DNA from: Chitinispirillum alkaliphilum
GTDB lineage: Bacteria > Fibrobacterota > Chitinivibrionia > Chitinivibrionales > Chitinispirillaceae
Length of the DNA stretch: 64,000 nt
Assembly: GCA_001045525.1 (NCBI GenBank)
Contig: LDWW01000008.1
Span: 1-64,000, forward strand
Direction: 5' to 3'
Positions within the stretch are counted from its first letter, which is position 1. Each line of letters starts with the position of its first letter. The notes beneath the pieces are model-generated. The model was not told the origin of the DNA. It did not search any database and saw only the letters and a list, made by a program, of their open reading frames with translations. Position numbers and translations under genes: made by a program. Shown here piece by piece: positions 35,345 to 44,664 of this stretch.

Positions 35345-36675
35345 CATTAGTGTTTTCTCTGATACTAGGATTGTTAGTACTTGGCATTCTGGTTTTGGTG
35401 CATGAATTAGGACATTTTCTTGCAGCCAAGGCGTGTAAAATTAAAGTACTCACCTTCTCTATTGGGTTTGGCAGAGCGTTAATCAAGAAAAAGTACGGCG
35501 ATACCGAATACCGCCTCAGCTCAATTCCTTTTGGTGGATATGTCCGTATGGCAGGCGACAACCCCGAAGAGCAGCGCAGTGGTTCACCAGATGAATTTAA
35601 CTCAAAACCAGTATGGCAGCGTGCGGTTGTAGCTCTGGCAGGCCCTGTGGCTAACCTTGTATTTGCGGTTTTGCTTTTATGGTTCATCTTTATATACGGT
35701 GTAGCACGTCCCGTATACATGGATAATCTCAACATTGGCGGAGTGATTGAAAACTCATCCGCTCAGGAAGCTGGATTTCTCCCCGGAGACAGTATCCTTG
35801 CCATAAACAACCAAACTGTAGAATCATGGGATGATATAGAAAATCATTTCACAAGACAGCAGAAACAGTATGAATTTACCATACTCAGAAACAACACCAC
35901 ATATGACAAAACACTAAATATTGAATACAGCGAAAGCGGTTTGCCCCAACAGCCCGTTGGCGGTCTCTTACCACCTGTACCTGCGGTAATAGGAGGTATA
36001 AATCCCGATTCACCAGCAGAACAGGCTCAACTCGAAAAACAGGATTCAGTTATTGCCATCAATGGTGAGAACGTATACTCTTTTTACCACCTTTCAACCC
36101 TGATTAACAACCATAACCGTGAAGAACTCCCGCTCACCTTTACCGTTAAACGTGGGGATACAGTATTAAACAAAGAAATCACTCCTGAGTTTAACAGTGA
36201 AAAAGAAACCTACATCATCGGCATCACGGTTGCAAGTCCCGAAACAGAGCTGGTACGGTTTTCTCCTTTAGCGGCTATCCCCATGAGTATGGAAAAAACC
36301 TGGGAATACACTACAATGATCTTCCAGGTCATTGGGCAGCTAATCTCGCGCGAGGTCTCCACAAACCAATTAGCGGGTCCACTGGGAATAATTCCAGCTT
36401 CAGGACTCATGGCAATGCAGGGTCTCTCCCCTATTCTCAATTTTATGGCTTTAATAGGAATAAATCTGGCAGTATTGAATCTCTTACCACTGGTTATCAC
36501 TGATGGTGGAATGCTTTTCTTTCTTGGTTTGGAAGCGATCCGCAAAAAACCGCTTTCTCCAAAAACCCAGGCAAATATAAACAAAGTAGCAATAATTTTC
36601 TTTTTGGCACTGTTCCTCTTTGTAAGCATAAATGACGTAAAACGATTGCCGGAAATTTTACGCATTTTCAATTAA
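35341..36675 (+). CDS. rseP: RseP-type site-2 intramembrane zinc protease
   Basis: The protease cleaves membrane-bound anti-sigma factors. The first helix carries H21-E22-L-G-H25; the C-terminal membrane part carries the variant L-P-L-V-I-T-D-G-G of the N-x-P-x-x-x-L-D-G motif. Two PDZ domains (about 115-185 and 210-285) lie between. GTG at 35341 overlaps the dxr stop (GTGA). A terminator follows, so it ends the uppS-cdsA-dxr-rseP run. Confidence 0.93.
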   Translation: MTLVFSLILGLLVLGILVLVHELGHFLAAKACKIKVLTFSIGFGRALIKKKYGDTEYRLSSIPFGGYVRMAGDNPEEQRSGSPDEFNSKPVWQRAVVALAGPVANLVFAVLLLWFIFIYGVARPVYMDNLNIGGVIENSSAQEAGFLPGDSILAINNQTVESWDDIENHFTRQQKQYEFTILRNNTTYDKTLNIEYSESGLPQQPVGGLLPPVPAVIGGINPDSPAEQAQLEKQDSVIAINGENVYSFYHLSTLINNHNREELPLTFTVKRGDTVLNKEITPEFNSEKETYIIGITVASPETELVRFSPLAAIPMSMEKTWEYTTMIFQVIGQLISREVSTNQLAGPLGIIPASGLMAMQGLSPILNFMALIGINLAVLNLLPLVITDGGMLFFLGLEAIRKKPLSPKTQANINKVAIIFFLALFLFVSINDVKRLPEILRIFN

Positions 36676-36676
36676 G

Positions 36677-36712
36677 AATAAGGGGCTGTTTGATTACAGC
36701 CCCTTATTTATT
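36677..36712 (+). terminator. rseP: Intrinsic terminator after rseP
   Basis: AATAAGGGGCTGT (36677-36689) pairs with ACAGCCCCTTATT (36696-36708), giving a 13-bp stem with a six-base loop, followed by an A/T tract. It begins one base after the rseP stop codon. Confidence 0.9.
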
Positions 36713-36836
36713 TATATTCAAATTTGCTCTTTCTTCAAACAAATGTTTTGTTTTCGACATCTTTAATTATAGAATATAAAGAGTCTGTATAAATCAAAAC
36801 ATTTTGATCTCTCTTAAATGCCATAAGGAGGAATTT

Positions 36837-37226
36837 GTGAAACCTTTTCTGCTTTTGATGATTTCTTTACTTTTTACCGGCTGTATTTTGGATAACCAAA
36901 ATGAACTAAAAATTAAAAACTATGCAGAAGCAAATGTCATTTTTATATTCAGAGCAAAAGAACATATCGTTGCTCCAGGAAGAACAATAACCTTATCGGA
37001 TGTACCCAACGGGTCATATCCCTATAGTATAATCTATGAGCTGCCCAGTGGTGCCACTACTGCAAGCTTCAGTGGAGATGTTACAGGGACTGCTGCATTC
37101 TCCTACAGTAATACAAAATGCCTGATTGTTTATGCATCAAACACAGAAAATAACATCTACAATCTCAGCGCGACCAAAACAACAACCCACTCTACTGGAA
37201 ACACATCACTGATCTCTCCCAGATAA
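36837..37226 (+). CDS. Small lipoprotein of unknown function
   Basis: GTG at 36837 is preceded by AAGGAGG and begins a lipoprotein signal (V-K-P-F-L-L-L-M-I-S-L-L-F-T-G-C). The rest is about 110 polar, beta-predicted residues with no family I recognise; the tail is Thr/Ser/Asn rich. The open frame's earlier ATG (36804) would spoil the signal peptide, so I reject it. It is monocistronic between two terminators. Confidence 0.72.
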   Translation: MKPFLLLMISLLFTGCILDNQNELKIKNYAEANVIFIFRAKEHIVAPGRTITLSDVPNGSYPYSIIYELPSGATTASFSGDVTGTAAFSYSNTKCLIVYASNTENNIYNLSATKTTTHSTGNTSLISPR

Positions 37227-37247
37227 GAGATATTGGATACGATATAA

Positions 37248-37282
37248 AAAAGGGGTTCTGTAATCCAGAGCCCCTTTTATTG
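37248..37282 (+). terminator. Intrinsic terminator between the lipoprotein gene and trxB
   Basis: AAAAGGGGTTCTG (37248-37260) pairs with CAGAGCCCCTTTT (37266-37278) with one G-T pair and a five-base loop. A short T/A tract follows. The A run on its left side could let it serve the convergent trxB too. Confidence 0.88.
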
Positions 37283-37311
37283 TAGCGTTTTTTTCTTTTT
37301 TAGAAACCAGT

Positions 37312-38256
37312 TTACATACCAGCTCTTTCCTGAAGCCAGTGTTCAACCTCAATGGCAGCCATACAGCCAGTTCCGGCTGCTGTGACAGCTTGTCTGAAAA
37401 CATAGTCCTGAACATCACCTGAAGCGAAAACTCCCTCTACGGAGGTTGCAGTTGAGCCTGGGGTTGTTTTTATATACCCCTGTTCATCAAGCTCAAGCTG
37501 GCCGTTGAGAAAATCGGTATTTGGTTTATGACCGATAGCCTCAAATGCACCAGCAACCTGCAGTTGTGAAATGTCCCCTGTCACAGTATCCTTAAGCCTG
37601 AGAGCTTCGAGTTGGTTGTCACCAACGAATTCCTCAACAGTTTTGTTCCATACGATCTGTACTTTTGGGTTAGTGAGAATTCTCTTCTGCATGACCTTAC
37701 TTGCTCTCAGTTCATCCCTTCTGTGTACCAGATATACTTTTGATCCGAACTGTGTGAGATGAAGAGCTTCTTCAACAGCAGTATCTCCTCCTCCAATGAC
37801 AGCCAGTTCTTTATTTCTGAAAATCGGTAGTCCCCCATCGCAAGTTGCACATGCCGAAATGCCCCTACCCCAGAGTCTCTGTTCTGATTCCAGGGGTAAT
37901 CTTTTTGCGGTCGCACCTGTTGAAATAATTAAAGCTTCGGCCGTATACGAGTCATCACTCATTGACGTTACACTAAAGGGATAGGTCTTTAGGTTTACCT
38001 CTTTAATATCTTCGGTGATCAGTCTTGTACCATGTTTTTCAGCCTGCTCCCGCATATTGCTCATAAGCTGAGGACCTAAGATGCCCTCAGGAAAACCGGG
38101 GAAATTTTCGATAATATTGGTGATCATAAGCTGGCCGCCCGGAATTCCCCCCGCCTGAAATCCTTCAAACAGCAAAGGTGACATATTTGCTCTCGCCGCA
38201 TAGTTTGCCGCAGTCAATCCAGATGGTCCCGATCCTATGATTATGAGTTTTTCCAC
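37312..38256 (-). CDS. trxB: Thioredoxin reductase
   Basis: The flavoenzyme reduces thioredoxin with NADPH. Signatures: FAD loop I-I-G-S-G-P-S-G-L-T-A-A, redox centre C-A-T-C-D-G, NADPH loop V-I-G-G-G-D-T-A-V-E-E-A and C-terminal G-V-F-A-S-G-D. The frame opens at 38286; the GTG at 38256 fits the GGGGG ribosome site and normal length (about 315), so I start there. Confidence 0.94.
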   Translation of the reverse strand: MEKLIIIGSGPSGLTAANYAARANMSPLLFEGFQAGGIPGGQLMITNIIENFPGFPEGILGPQLMSNMREQAEKHGTRLITEDIKEVNLKTYPFSVTSMSDDSYTAEALIISTGATAKRLPLESEQRLWGRGISACATCDGGLPIFRNKELAVIGGGDTAVEEALHLTQFGSKVYLVHRRDELRASKVMQKRILTNPKVQIVWNKTVEEFVGDNQLEALRLKDTVTGDISQLQVAGAFEAIGHKPNTDFLNGQLELDEQGYIKTTPGSTATSVEGVFASGDVQDYVFRQAVTAAGTGCMAAIEVEHWLQERAGM

Positions 38257-38366
38257 CAACACCCCCCGTATTCTTATAATTTGCAAGACAAAATGAGAAG
38301 AGAAAATATAATTAAATACTCAAACACACAAAACTGAAAAGGATAAATCCCTGCTCCCTGCAGGAT

Positions 38367-38999
38367 TCAGTTTTGTGCCGGGGAATCCGCTAATTGGATA
38401 TGTTTTTCCGAAGTCTGCCTGCATGCGATGAAGGCGACAACCAGACGTTCAACAACTGTAACCACAGAGAGCAGAGTAGTCAAAGCCAAAATCCACACCA
38501 TAGCATCAGGTCCAAGCAAAAACCCTAAAGCAATCAGTATAAGCCTTTCCGGCCTTTGAAGTATCCCCCGAGAGCAACTGATTCCAGCCCCTTCGCAGCG
38601 AGCTTTGACATAACTCACCATTACCGATCCGGCCAGTGCAGTAAAGCATAAATATGCACTATAGTTTCCAAAATCCGTACTATTTATGTAGTAAACAAGC
38701 AGTCCCATAAGCAGGGCGATTTCTGTGATTCTGTCACAGCTTGAGTCCAGAATCGCACCAAAGTCGCTTGTTTTGCCACTCTCCCTTGCAAGCAAACCAT
38801 CCAACCCATCCATAAGTGCCCCAAGTATAAGAAAACCCAGAGCCTCTCGCCAACGAGCAGCAATGCTTAATCCTGCTGCGATAATAAATAAAACCACCCC
38901 CATAAACGTAATGATGTTTGGGTGAATCTTTATCTTTATCAATAGTTTTACCAAAGGTCTCAAAATCGAACTATACAGAGGTTTTATCCCTTCTAACAT
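38367..38999 (-). CDS. CDP-alcohol phosphatidyltransferase (PgsA-like)
   Basis: The family motif is complete: D-G-L-D-G-L-L-A-R, then after eight residues G-A-I-L-D-S-S-C-D. Members attach an alcohol (glycerol-3-phosphate, inositol-phosphate or serine) to CDP-diacylglycerol; the substrate cannot be read here, PgsA being the commonest. About six membrane helices. The ATG at 38999 with AAGGGAAA upstream gives 210 residues; the frame opens at 39044. Confidence 0.85.
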   Translation of the reverse strand: MLEGIKPLYSSILRPLVKLLIKIKIHPNIITFMGVVLFIIAAGLSIAARWREALGFLILGALMDGLDGLLARESGKTSDFGAILDSSCDRITEIALLMGLLVYYINSTDFGNYSAYLCFTALAGSVMVSYVKARCEGAGISCSRGILQRPERLILIALGFLLGPDAMVWILALTTLLSVVTVVERLVVAFIACRQTSEKHIQLADSPAQN

Positions 39000-39134
39000 C
39001 CCAGTTTCCCTTATGAATACCCGGCGCCAGCCAGCGTTAAACAAGTATCAAAAAAAGCAACATATCAGGTTAATATAAATTTGGCATTGGATTAATTTAA
39101 ATAATTATATTTGATAGAAGTTTTTTCAGGTTTT

Positions 39135-39163
39135 TTGACAAATAGTTCTGCATATACTATATT
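39135..39163 (+). promoter_or_regulatory. rpmB: Sigma70-like promoter for rpmB
   Basis: Consensus TTGACA (39135-39140) and TATATT (39158-39163) are separated by 17 bases. The -10 box ends 42 bases before the rpmB ATG. This is the closest match to consensus in the window. Confidence 0.7.
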
Positions 39164-39205
39164 TAACGACTATTTCAATCAGAACTAAGTGATTTTGGAG
39201 GATTT

Positions 39206-39388
39206 ATGTCTAAAACATGTGAAGTGTGCGGAAAGCACCCACGTTCGGGAAATACTATCTCCCATGCCCACAACGTAAACAAAAGGATTTTCTACCCTAA
39301 TCTCAGAACCATTAAGCAGGTTATTAATGGTACCAGCAAAAGAGTGAAGGTGTGTATGAAATGCCTTAAGACTATGTCAAAAGTTTAA
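39206..39388 (+). CDS. rpmB: 50S ribosomal protein bL28 (zinc-binding form)
   Basis: The 60-residue protein begins S-K-T-C-E-V-C-G-K and ends K-V-C-M-K-C-L-K; C5, C8, C50 and C53 are the zinc ligands of the C+ form. The central N-x-K-R-x-F-Y-P-N-L-R motif is present. TTGGAGG lies just before the ATG. Confidence 0.95.
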   Translation: MSKTCEVCGKHPRSGNTISHAHNVNKRIFYPNLRTIKQVINGTSKRVKVCMKCLKTMSKV

Positions 39389-39416
39389 GTGTCACCAGCG
39401 GAATAAATTTGTAAGG

Positions 39417-39453
39417 AAAGGGGCTTATCAGAATTAAGCCTCTTTCTTTTTTT
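39417..39453 (+). terminator. rpmB: Intrinsic terminator of rpmB, overlapping the pheA 3' end
   Basis: AAAGGGGCTTA (39417-39427) pairs with TAAGCCTCTTT (39435-39445), one G-T pair, with a seven-base loop and then CTTTTTTT. The right arm lies inside the last codons of the convergent pheA gene, so coding and terminator sequence share these bases. Confidence 0.88.
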
Positions 39454-40309
39454 CGTTTTCTATTCTCCCCCTGTACCTGGGTTCAACAACATCCCCAACC
39501 GGATAGGAACCAAGCAAGCGGTAGAAGGTGGTGATTTCCTGTAGATGGGACACGGCCTTCATTGATACTGAGCTGCGGATATCGCCCTTGAAATCGAGAT
39601 AAAACAAATATTCAAAACCTCTGTTGAGAACAGGGCGGGATTCAATTTTATACAGATCAATTTCTCTCAGTGCAAAAACGCTGAGAGCTTTAAACAAAGC
39701 ACCTGGAATATTTTTTATCGAAAACACAATGGAAGTTTTCATCTGAGCGCTCTCTTTGGTGCCCATTTTTTTTGATAATGCCAAAAACCGGGTTGTGTTT
39801 GCTTTGTTATCTTCGATATTTGATGCGAGCAGATCCATATCGTAATCAATAGCAGCCTGCATGGATGCAACTGCTGCTACATTTTCAAGTTTCTCTTCTC
39901 TGATTTTTTTCACCGCAAGGGCAGTGCTGGGATAAGAGATAAGATCATCTTTACTGAATTTGTTTCTGAGAAACTGCTTACACTGGGCAAAGGCCTGGGG
40001 GTGTGAGTAAACCTGCTTGATACTGTTTATGGTGCACCCTTTGTTTGCCATAAGATGGTGATGTATTCGGAGATAAATTTCACCTGCTATATTCAATCCA
40101 CTCTCGAGAAGAAAATCATAGTTCTGATATATACTGCCGGCAAAGGAATTTTCAATAGGAACAATACCAAATGTATGTTCACCATCTTTTACCGCCTGAA
40201 AAACCTGTTCAAATTCAGAATACGCCACAGTTCTCTGTTCATCACCAAAATACTCTTTTGCTGCAAGTTCACTGAAAGCCCCTCTTTCCCCTGGAAATGC
40301 AATGCTCAT
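39434..40309 (-). CDS. pheA: Prephenate dehydratase with ACT domain
   Basis: The 291-residue enzyme converts prephenate to phenylpyruvate for phenylalanine synthesis. The catalytic domain (1-180) has G-E-R-G-A-F-S-E-L-A, V-P-I-E-N-S-x-A-G-S-I near residue 52, and N-T-T-R-F-L near 170. An ACT regulatory domain (about 188-275) has the phenylalanine-binding E-S-R-P motif. No chorismate mutase domain. The end of the coding region overlaps the rpmB terminator. It overlaps the NlpC/P60 gene by four bases. Confidence 0.94.
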   Translation of the reverse strand: MSIAFPGERGAFSELAAKEYFGDEQRTVAYSEFEQVFQAVKDGEHTFGIVPIENSFAGSIYQNYDFLLESGLNIAGEIYLRIHHHLMANKGCTINSIKQVYSHPQAFAQCKQFLRNKFSKDDLISYPSTALAVKKIREEKLENVAAVASMQAAIDYDMDLLASNIEDNKANTTRFLALSKKMGTKESAQMKTSIVFSIKNIPGALFKALSVFALREIDLYKIESRPVLNRGFEYLFYLDFKGDIRSSVSMKAVSHLQEITTFYRLLGSYPVGDVVEPRYRGRIENEKKKEA

Positions 40310-40806
40310 TGATTCACTCTCCCATAACCTGCAAACCTGTTGCGATAGTATTCTTGACTCAATTCACTATATATGACACCATTTGAGCTACTGGCATGGA
40401 CAAACCTTCCATTTCCCATATATATCCCAACATGGTTTATTCTTCCCGAGTTATCTCCTCTAAAAAAAACGAGATCTCCCACCCTGGCCCTGTAGGCAGG
40501 TATTGAGGTTGTTACCTCCCTCATTTTGCTTGAAGAGTACTGAAACTCCAAGCCAAATGCATCTTTGAATACCGCACTCACAAGCCCTGAGCAATCAATA
40601 CCTCTTCTGGTTTTACCACCATACCTGTAGGGCACTCCCAGATATGATTCTACAATTCTTCTGAATCTTGAAGACTGTGGGGAAACAATTCGGTTTGGGG
40701 AGGATTTCTCACGATTGGGCTGTGATGCTTTACGGGTATAACGCACTGAAGAAGTCATACACCCTGATATACAAAACAGAAGTAGGAAAACACCCAGTAA
40801 TTTCAT
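40306..40806 (-). CDS. NlpC/P60 lipoprotein endopeptidase (Spr/MepS-like)
   Basis: A lipobox (L-F-C-I-S-G-C16) marks an exported lipoprotein. The NlpC/P60 domain (about 45-165) has the catalytic C72 (I-D-C-S-G), H125 (N-H-V-G-I-Y) and H137 (F-V-H-A-S). Such enzymes cleave D-Glu-meso-DAP bonds in peptidoglycan. The gene ends four bases into pheA, which is unrelated in function. Confidence 0.92.
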   Translation of the reverse strand: MKLLGVFLLLFCISGCMTSSVRYTRKASQPNREKSSPNRIVSPQSSRFRRIVESYLGVPYRYGGKTRRGIDCSGLVSAVFKDAFGLEFQYSSSKMREVTTSIPAYRARVGDLVFFRGDNSGRINHVGIYMGNGRFVHASSSNGVIYSELSQEYYRNRFAGYGRVNQ

Positions 40807-40829
40807 ACCTTACCCGAATACAGAAAATT

Positions 40830-42278
40830 TTATCCAGCATTATTTCTGATAATATTTTGTACAGCAAATCCAGCTTTAAGTAAAATACTTTCCTGCCACT
40901 GTGGAGAGATAAACTGCACACCAACAGGTAAGCCTTGAGATGTTTCTCCCCCGGGTATACTGATACCGGGTATGCCTGCCAGGTTAGCCGATACAGTGTA
41001 GATATCGTTTAGATACATCTGTAAGGGGTCGCTGATTTTTTCACCGATCTTAAATGGTGCAGTTGGGGTGACAGGTGAGATTATGAGATCACAATTACTG
41101 AATGCTCTGTTAAAATCCTCAATAATTAAGGTTCTCACTTTTGCGGCTTTAAGATAGTAAGCATCATAATAACCTGAGCTAAGCACGTAAGTTCCAAGCA
41201 TAATGCGCCTTTTAACTTCTGAACCAAACCCCTGTTTTCTGGTTTGGGTGTACATGTCGGTCAGATCATTCTGTTCCTCTGCCCTGAATCCATATTTCAC
41301 ACCATCATACCGGGCAAGGTTTGAAGAAGCTTCTGCAGTACAGATTATGTAGTATGCAGAGATTGCGTATTTGAGATTGGGAAGAGAAACCTTCACCACC
41401 TCAGCCCCGTTATTTTTCAAAGAATCGATTACATGTTCGATTCGATCCCTGACCTCCTGAGAGAGTCCCTCTCCGAAATATTCATCAGGTATACCGATTT
41501 TTAACCCTTTCACATCCCCTGAATACAAATCGGCAGTATTCTGAAAAGGTCTGCCGGCGTAGGTTGAATCCCTTTTGTCATCAGCGGAGATCACAGAGAG
41601 TAGAGTCCCGGCATCCCTCACATCATTTGTTAATGGTCCGATCTGATCAAGAGATGAAGCGAATGCCACCAGTCCATAGCGCGATACTCTTCCGTAGGTT
41701 GGTTTGAGCCCTACCACCCCACAGTGGCTTGCAGGCTGACGTATTGAGCCTCCGGTATCAGACCCAAGAGTGGCTGGTACCAGATCCGCCCCAACAGCCG
41801 CAGCACTCCCACCGCTTGAACCTCCTGGTATACGTTCTGGATCATATGGATTTGCAGTAGTTCCGGCGTGAGAGGTTTCTGTGGTAGACCCCATTGCGAA
41901 TTCATCCATATTGGTCTTACCCACAATAACAGCACCCGCCTGGAGCAAAGCATCAATGACAGCTGCATTGTAAGGGGGGACAAATTTCTCCAGCATACGT
42001 GAAGCACAGGTTGTAGAGATTCCGGATGTACAGATATTGTCTTTGACACCGATTGGAATACCAAGCAGTGGCATTTTTTCCTTTTCTTTTTGGGGCAATT
42101 TGTCAAGCTGCTGAGCTCTGTTCAGGGCCGATTCAGACAAAACTGTAATAAAGGAATTAAGCGCCTTATCATCATTTGCGATTCTTTCGAGAGACTTTTT
42201 GACCACTTCGACACAAGATAGTTCCCCACTTTTAATCTGCTGAACAATATCAGTCACAGGGTAATCGAAAAACGCCAT
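40830..42278 (-). CDS. gatA: Glutamyl-tRNA(Gln)/aspartyl-tRNA(Asn) amidotransferase subunit A
   Basis: The amidase-signature enzyme supplies ammonia for converting mischarged Glu-tRNA(Gln). The Ser-cisSer-Lys triad is in place: K in G-V-K-D-N-I, G-G-S-S-G-G-S and S in G-S-D-T-G-G-S-I-R. Length 482 is normal. gatB and gatC are not in the window, so the complex's other genes are elsewhere. It follows DUF4321 by 39 bases. Confidence 0.95.
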   Translation of the reverse strand: MAFFDYPVTDIVQQIKSGELSCVEVVKKSLERIANDDKALNSFITVLSESALNRAQQLDKLPQKEKEKMPLLGIPIGVKDNICTSGISTTCASRMLEKFVPPYNAAVIDALLQAGAVIVGKTNMDEFAMGSTTETSHAGTTANPYDPERIPGGSSGGSAAAVGADLVPATLGSDTGGSIRQPASHCGVVGLKPTYGRVSRYGLVAFASSLDQIGPLTNDVRDAGTLLSVISADDKRDSTYAGRPFQNTADLYSGDVKGLKIGIPDEYFGEGLSQEVRDRIEHVIDSLKNNGAEVVKVSLPNLKYAISAYYIICTAEASSNLARYDGVKYGFRAEEQNDLTDMYTQTRKQGFGSEVKRRIMLGTYVLSSGYYDAYYLKAAKVRTLIIEDFNRAFSNCDLIISPVTPTAPFKIGEKISDPLQMYLNDIYTVSANLAGIPGISIPGGETSQGLPVGVQFISPQWQESILLKAGFAVQNIIRNNAG

Positions 42279-42317
42279 CTATGCTTCAACCTTTCTGTTT
42301 ACATACTATGAAACTTT

Positions 42318-42611
42318 TTATCTGTACCAACGGAAAAAGTAAAGGCTTGTAATAATGCCCAGTATTGACAATAAAGTAAATCTTATCTGGAACCCGAGTT
42401 GAAAACGAATAGCATTCATGTCCAGAACAACAGGGTTATTGTTTTCAAAATCACCTATACCAAAAGGTATACTGAATGTAAAAAAAGTTTTTACAACATT
42501 GTCTCCCGGTATCATTTCCACCAAAGTATTTAAATACGAGCCGATTAAAATACCAACCAATACAACCAAAACAAGAGTTGCCACTCTTTTTTCCTTTAAC
42601 GGAACTGCCAT
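42318..42611 (-). CDS. DUF4321 small membrane protein
   Basis: The 97-residue protein has two membrane helices (about 10-28 and 78-94) and the pattern of DUF4321: G-I-L-I-G-S-Y-L near the first helix and L-G-F-Q-I-R-F-T-L-L-S-I-L-G near the second. The function of the family is unknown. It lies between htrA and gatA in a compact run. Confidence 0.78.
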   Translation of the reverse strand: MAVPLKEKRVATLVLVVLVGILIGSYLNTLVEMIPGDNVVKTFFTFSIPFGIGDFENNNPVVLDMNAIRFQLGFQIRFTLLSILGIITSLYFFRWYR

Positions 42612-42715
42612 AAACCGGTCCTTTCAACAATGATCACTACAGGTAAGAAACAAACACTATTTCTTACATAATATAATATTTACCTTCAGAAAACAACTCA
42701 GGAGAGAGTTAAAAA

Positions 42716-43927
42716 TCAGTTTGAGAATTCCTGCAGAACAATTTCCTTTTCAATCTCTCTTCCTCCCCTTATGATTACCATGGTAACAGCGTCCCCCACA
42801 AAGTAATCCACAAAGAAGCCATCAATATCCTTATGTGAATGGATTGTTCTGTTACCCATTCTCTTGACTATATCTCCCGGTCTGAGACCAGCCTTTGCCC
42901 CGGGACTTTTTTCCTGTATTGAGACAATCACTACCCCTTCCAGACCATCATGCCCCAGAGCAAGGGCAACCGAACGATTAAGGTCCTGAACAGAAATTCC
43001 AGTCCATACCTGGCGGCGCTGCCCGAAGTCAATAAGTTCCCGGGCAACTTTTCTTGCTCTGTTTATCGGGATGGCAAAGCCCATGCCCACCGACCCTCTG
43101 ACATCACGGCTGCCAGTGTAAATAAAGGCATTAATCCCAATAACTTCTCCGGAAGCGTTCACAAGGGGTCCGCCCGAATTACCAGGATTGATTGCAGCAT
43201 CAGTCTGGATCATATTTTGGTAATAAACACCTTCAGATGGTGCGAAATTTCGGTCAAGAGCACTTATCACCCCAACGGTAACAGTTGGATGAGCATCATT
43301 TATAAAGTTAAGAAACGGATTACCAATCGCGATACTCCATTCGCCGATCAGAGAATGATCGGAATTGCCAAATTTCACAGGTTTGAAATCATTCCCTTCA
43401 ACAGCAATGACAGCCAGGTCAGTTAACTCGTCATGACCGATAACTTCCCCTTCCAGCCTTCTGCCATCGGGGAAATTTACGTACAGTTTTGCAGCGTTCT
43501 GAACGACATGATAACTTGTGAGAATCATACCGTCTTCACTTATAACAACTCCAGAGCCTATACTTTCAACCTGCCGGTATCTGGGCATCGTTTCGTGACC
43601 GAAAAAGAAATTAAAAAACTCTTCACCATGGGTCGGACGTCTGACCCGTCGCATCTGAGTCACAACAATTCCCACCACACTTGGTGCAACCTCATAAGTG
43701 GCCTTCACAATGGCAGTCTGCCTTGAGGCGCTCAGGTTGTCCAGGGCATGAAGGGACTGGTTGACATTTGGGTTGCGGGTAAAAGTGTTTTGCTCCTGAT
43801 AACTATCGGCTTTGAAGAACCATGAAGTGTAAATACGTCTGATTACCTCTCCGCCAGAAAAAAATCCAATTGTCATTCCCACGATCAGAAACAACAAATA
43901 GATCTCAACTTTTCCTCTGTTTCTCAT
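42716..43927 (-). CDS. HtrA/DegS-like periplasmic serine protease
   Basis: A membrane anchor (about 8-24) is followed by an S1C trypsin domain with triad H140 (S-Y-H-V-V), D170 (L-T-D-L-A-V) and S251 (G-N-S-G-G-P), then one PDZ domain (about 300-395). The single PDZ and anchor make it DegS-like. Such proteases sense misfolded outer-membrane proteins and start sigmaE-type cascades; an RseP homologue is encoded at 35341-36675, a natural downstream partner. The ATG overlaps the truA stop by four bases. Confidence 0.92.
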   Translation of the reverse strand: MRNRGKVEIYLLFLIVGMTIGFFSGGEVIRRIYTSWFFKADSYQEQNTFTRNPNVNQSLHALDNLSASRQTAIVKATYEVAPSVVGIVVTQMRRVRRPTHGEEFFNFFFGHETMPRYRQVESIGSGVVISEDGMILTSYHVVQNAAKLYVNFPDGRRLEGEVIGHDELTDLAVIAVEGNDFKPVKFGNSDHSLIGEWSIAIGNPFLNFINDAHPTVTVGVISALDRNFAPSEGVYYQNMIQTDAAINPGNSGGPLVNASGEVIGINAFIYTGSRDVRGSVGMGFAIPINRARKVARELIDFGQRRQVWTGISVQDLNRSVALALGHDGLEGVVIVSIQEKSPGAKAGLRPGDIVKRMGNRTIHSHKDIDGFFVDYFVGDAVTMVIIRGGREIEKEIVLQEFSN

Positions 43928-44664
43928 CTCAGATCCTCTGAATTATAAGCAACCCATTCGAGAAAAAGGCCACAAGCAGGGGCAGTCTGCCCGACAAGTG
44001 ATCTTTCTTTCAAACGAATAACATTGTCGATAGTTTCTTTTATCTGACCTCTCCCGATGTCGATCAGTGTTCCTACCAATGATCTAACCATCTTATATAT
44101 AAAGCGATCAGCCTTAATTGTAAGTTTCCAAAGCTCACCATCTTTGTCAAGGTTTGCGCTGATTATATTGCAAACAGTATTGTCCGTAGAGCTCCCGGAG
44201 GCGCAAAATGCAGCAAAATCGTGAGATCCGTGAAGAAAGGATAGATTGAAAATAACTTTCTCCCACACGACAGGATAATACACAAACCATGAGTGGTTGC
44301 GGTACAACGGACTTTTCCGCTGGGTAATACAGTAGGTGTATTCTCGTTCTTTTGCAGAAAAGCGGGCATGGAAATCACCCTTAACCTCTCTTAGGCTGTA
44401 AACAGCGATATCCTTAGGCAATAATCCATTTACAGATGCTTCCCATTTAAACAGATCGGCCCCTTCGGGCAAGTCAATATGAGCACCCTGACCTCTTGCA
44501 TGCACCCCGGCATCAGTACGCCCCGCACCGGTCACACTACATGGTAGCCTTGCCACAACGGAGAATGCATTTTCAAGTTGCTGCTGTATGCTTGGGGAGT
44601 TTTTTTGTATCTGCCACCCTCCATACTTCGAACCATCATATTCGACCCTGAAAAAACACCTCAT
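43924..44664 (-). CDS. truA: tRNA pseudouridine synthase A
   Basis: The 246-residue enzyme modifies U38-U40 in tRNA anticodon stems. The catalytic motif is G-A-G-R-T-D-A-G-V-H-A, with the start F-F-R-V-E-Y-D-G-S-K-Y-G-G-W-Q. The ATG at 44664 overlaps the holA stop as TGATG (a TTG directly before it is ignored). Confidence 0.95.
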   Translation of the reverse strand: MRCFFRVEYDGSKYGGWQIQKNSPSIQQQLENAFSVVARLPCSVTGAGRTDAGVHARGQGAHIDLPEGADLFKWEASVNGLLPKDIAVYSLREVKGDFHARFSAKEREYTYCITQRKSPLYRNHSWFVYYPVVWEKVIFNLSFLHGSHDFAAFCASGSSTDNTVCNIISANLDKDGELWKLTIKADRFIYKMVRSLVGTLIDIGRGQIKETIDNVIRLKERSLVGQTAPACGLFLEWVAYNSEDLR

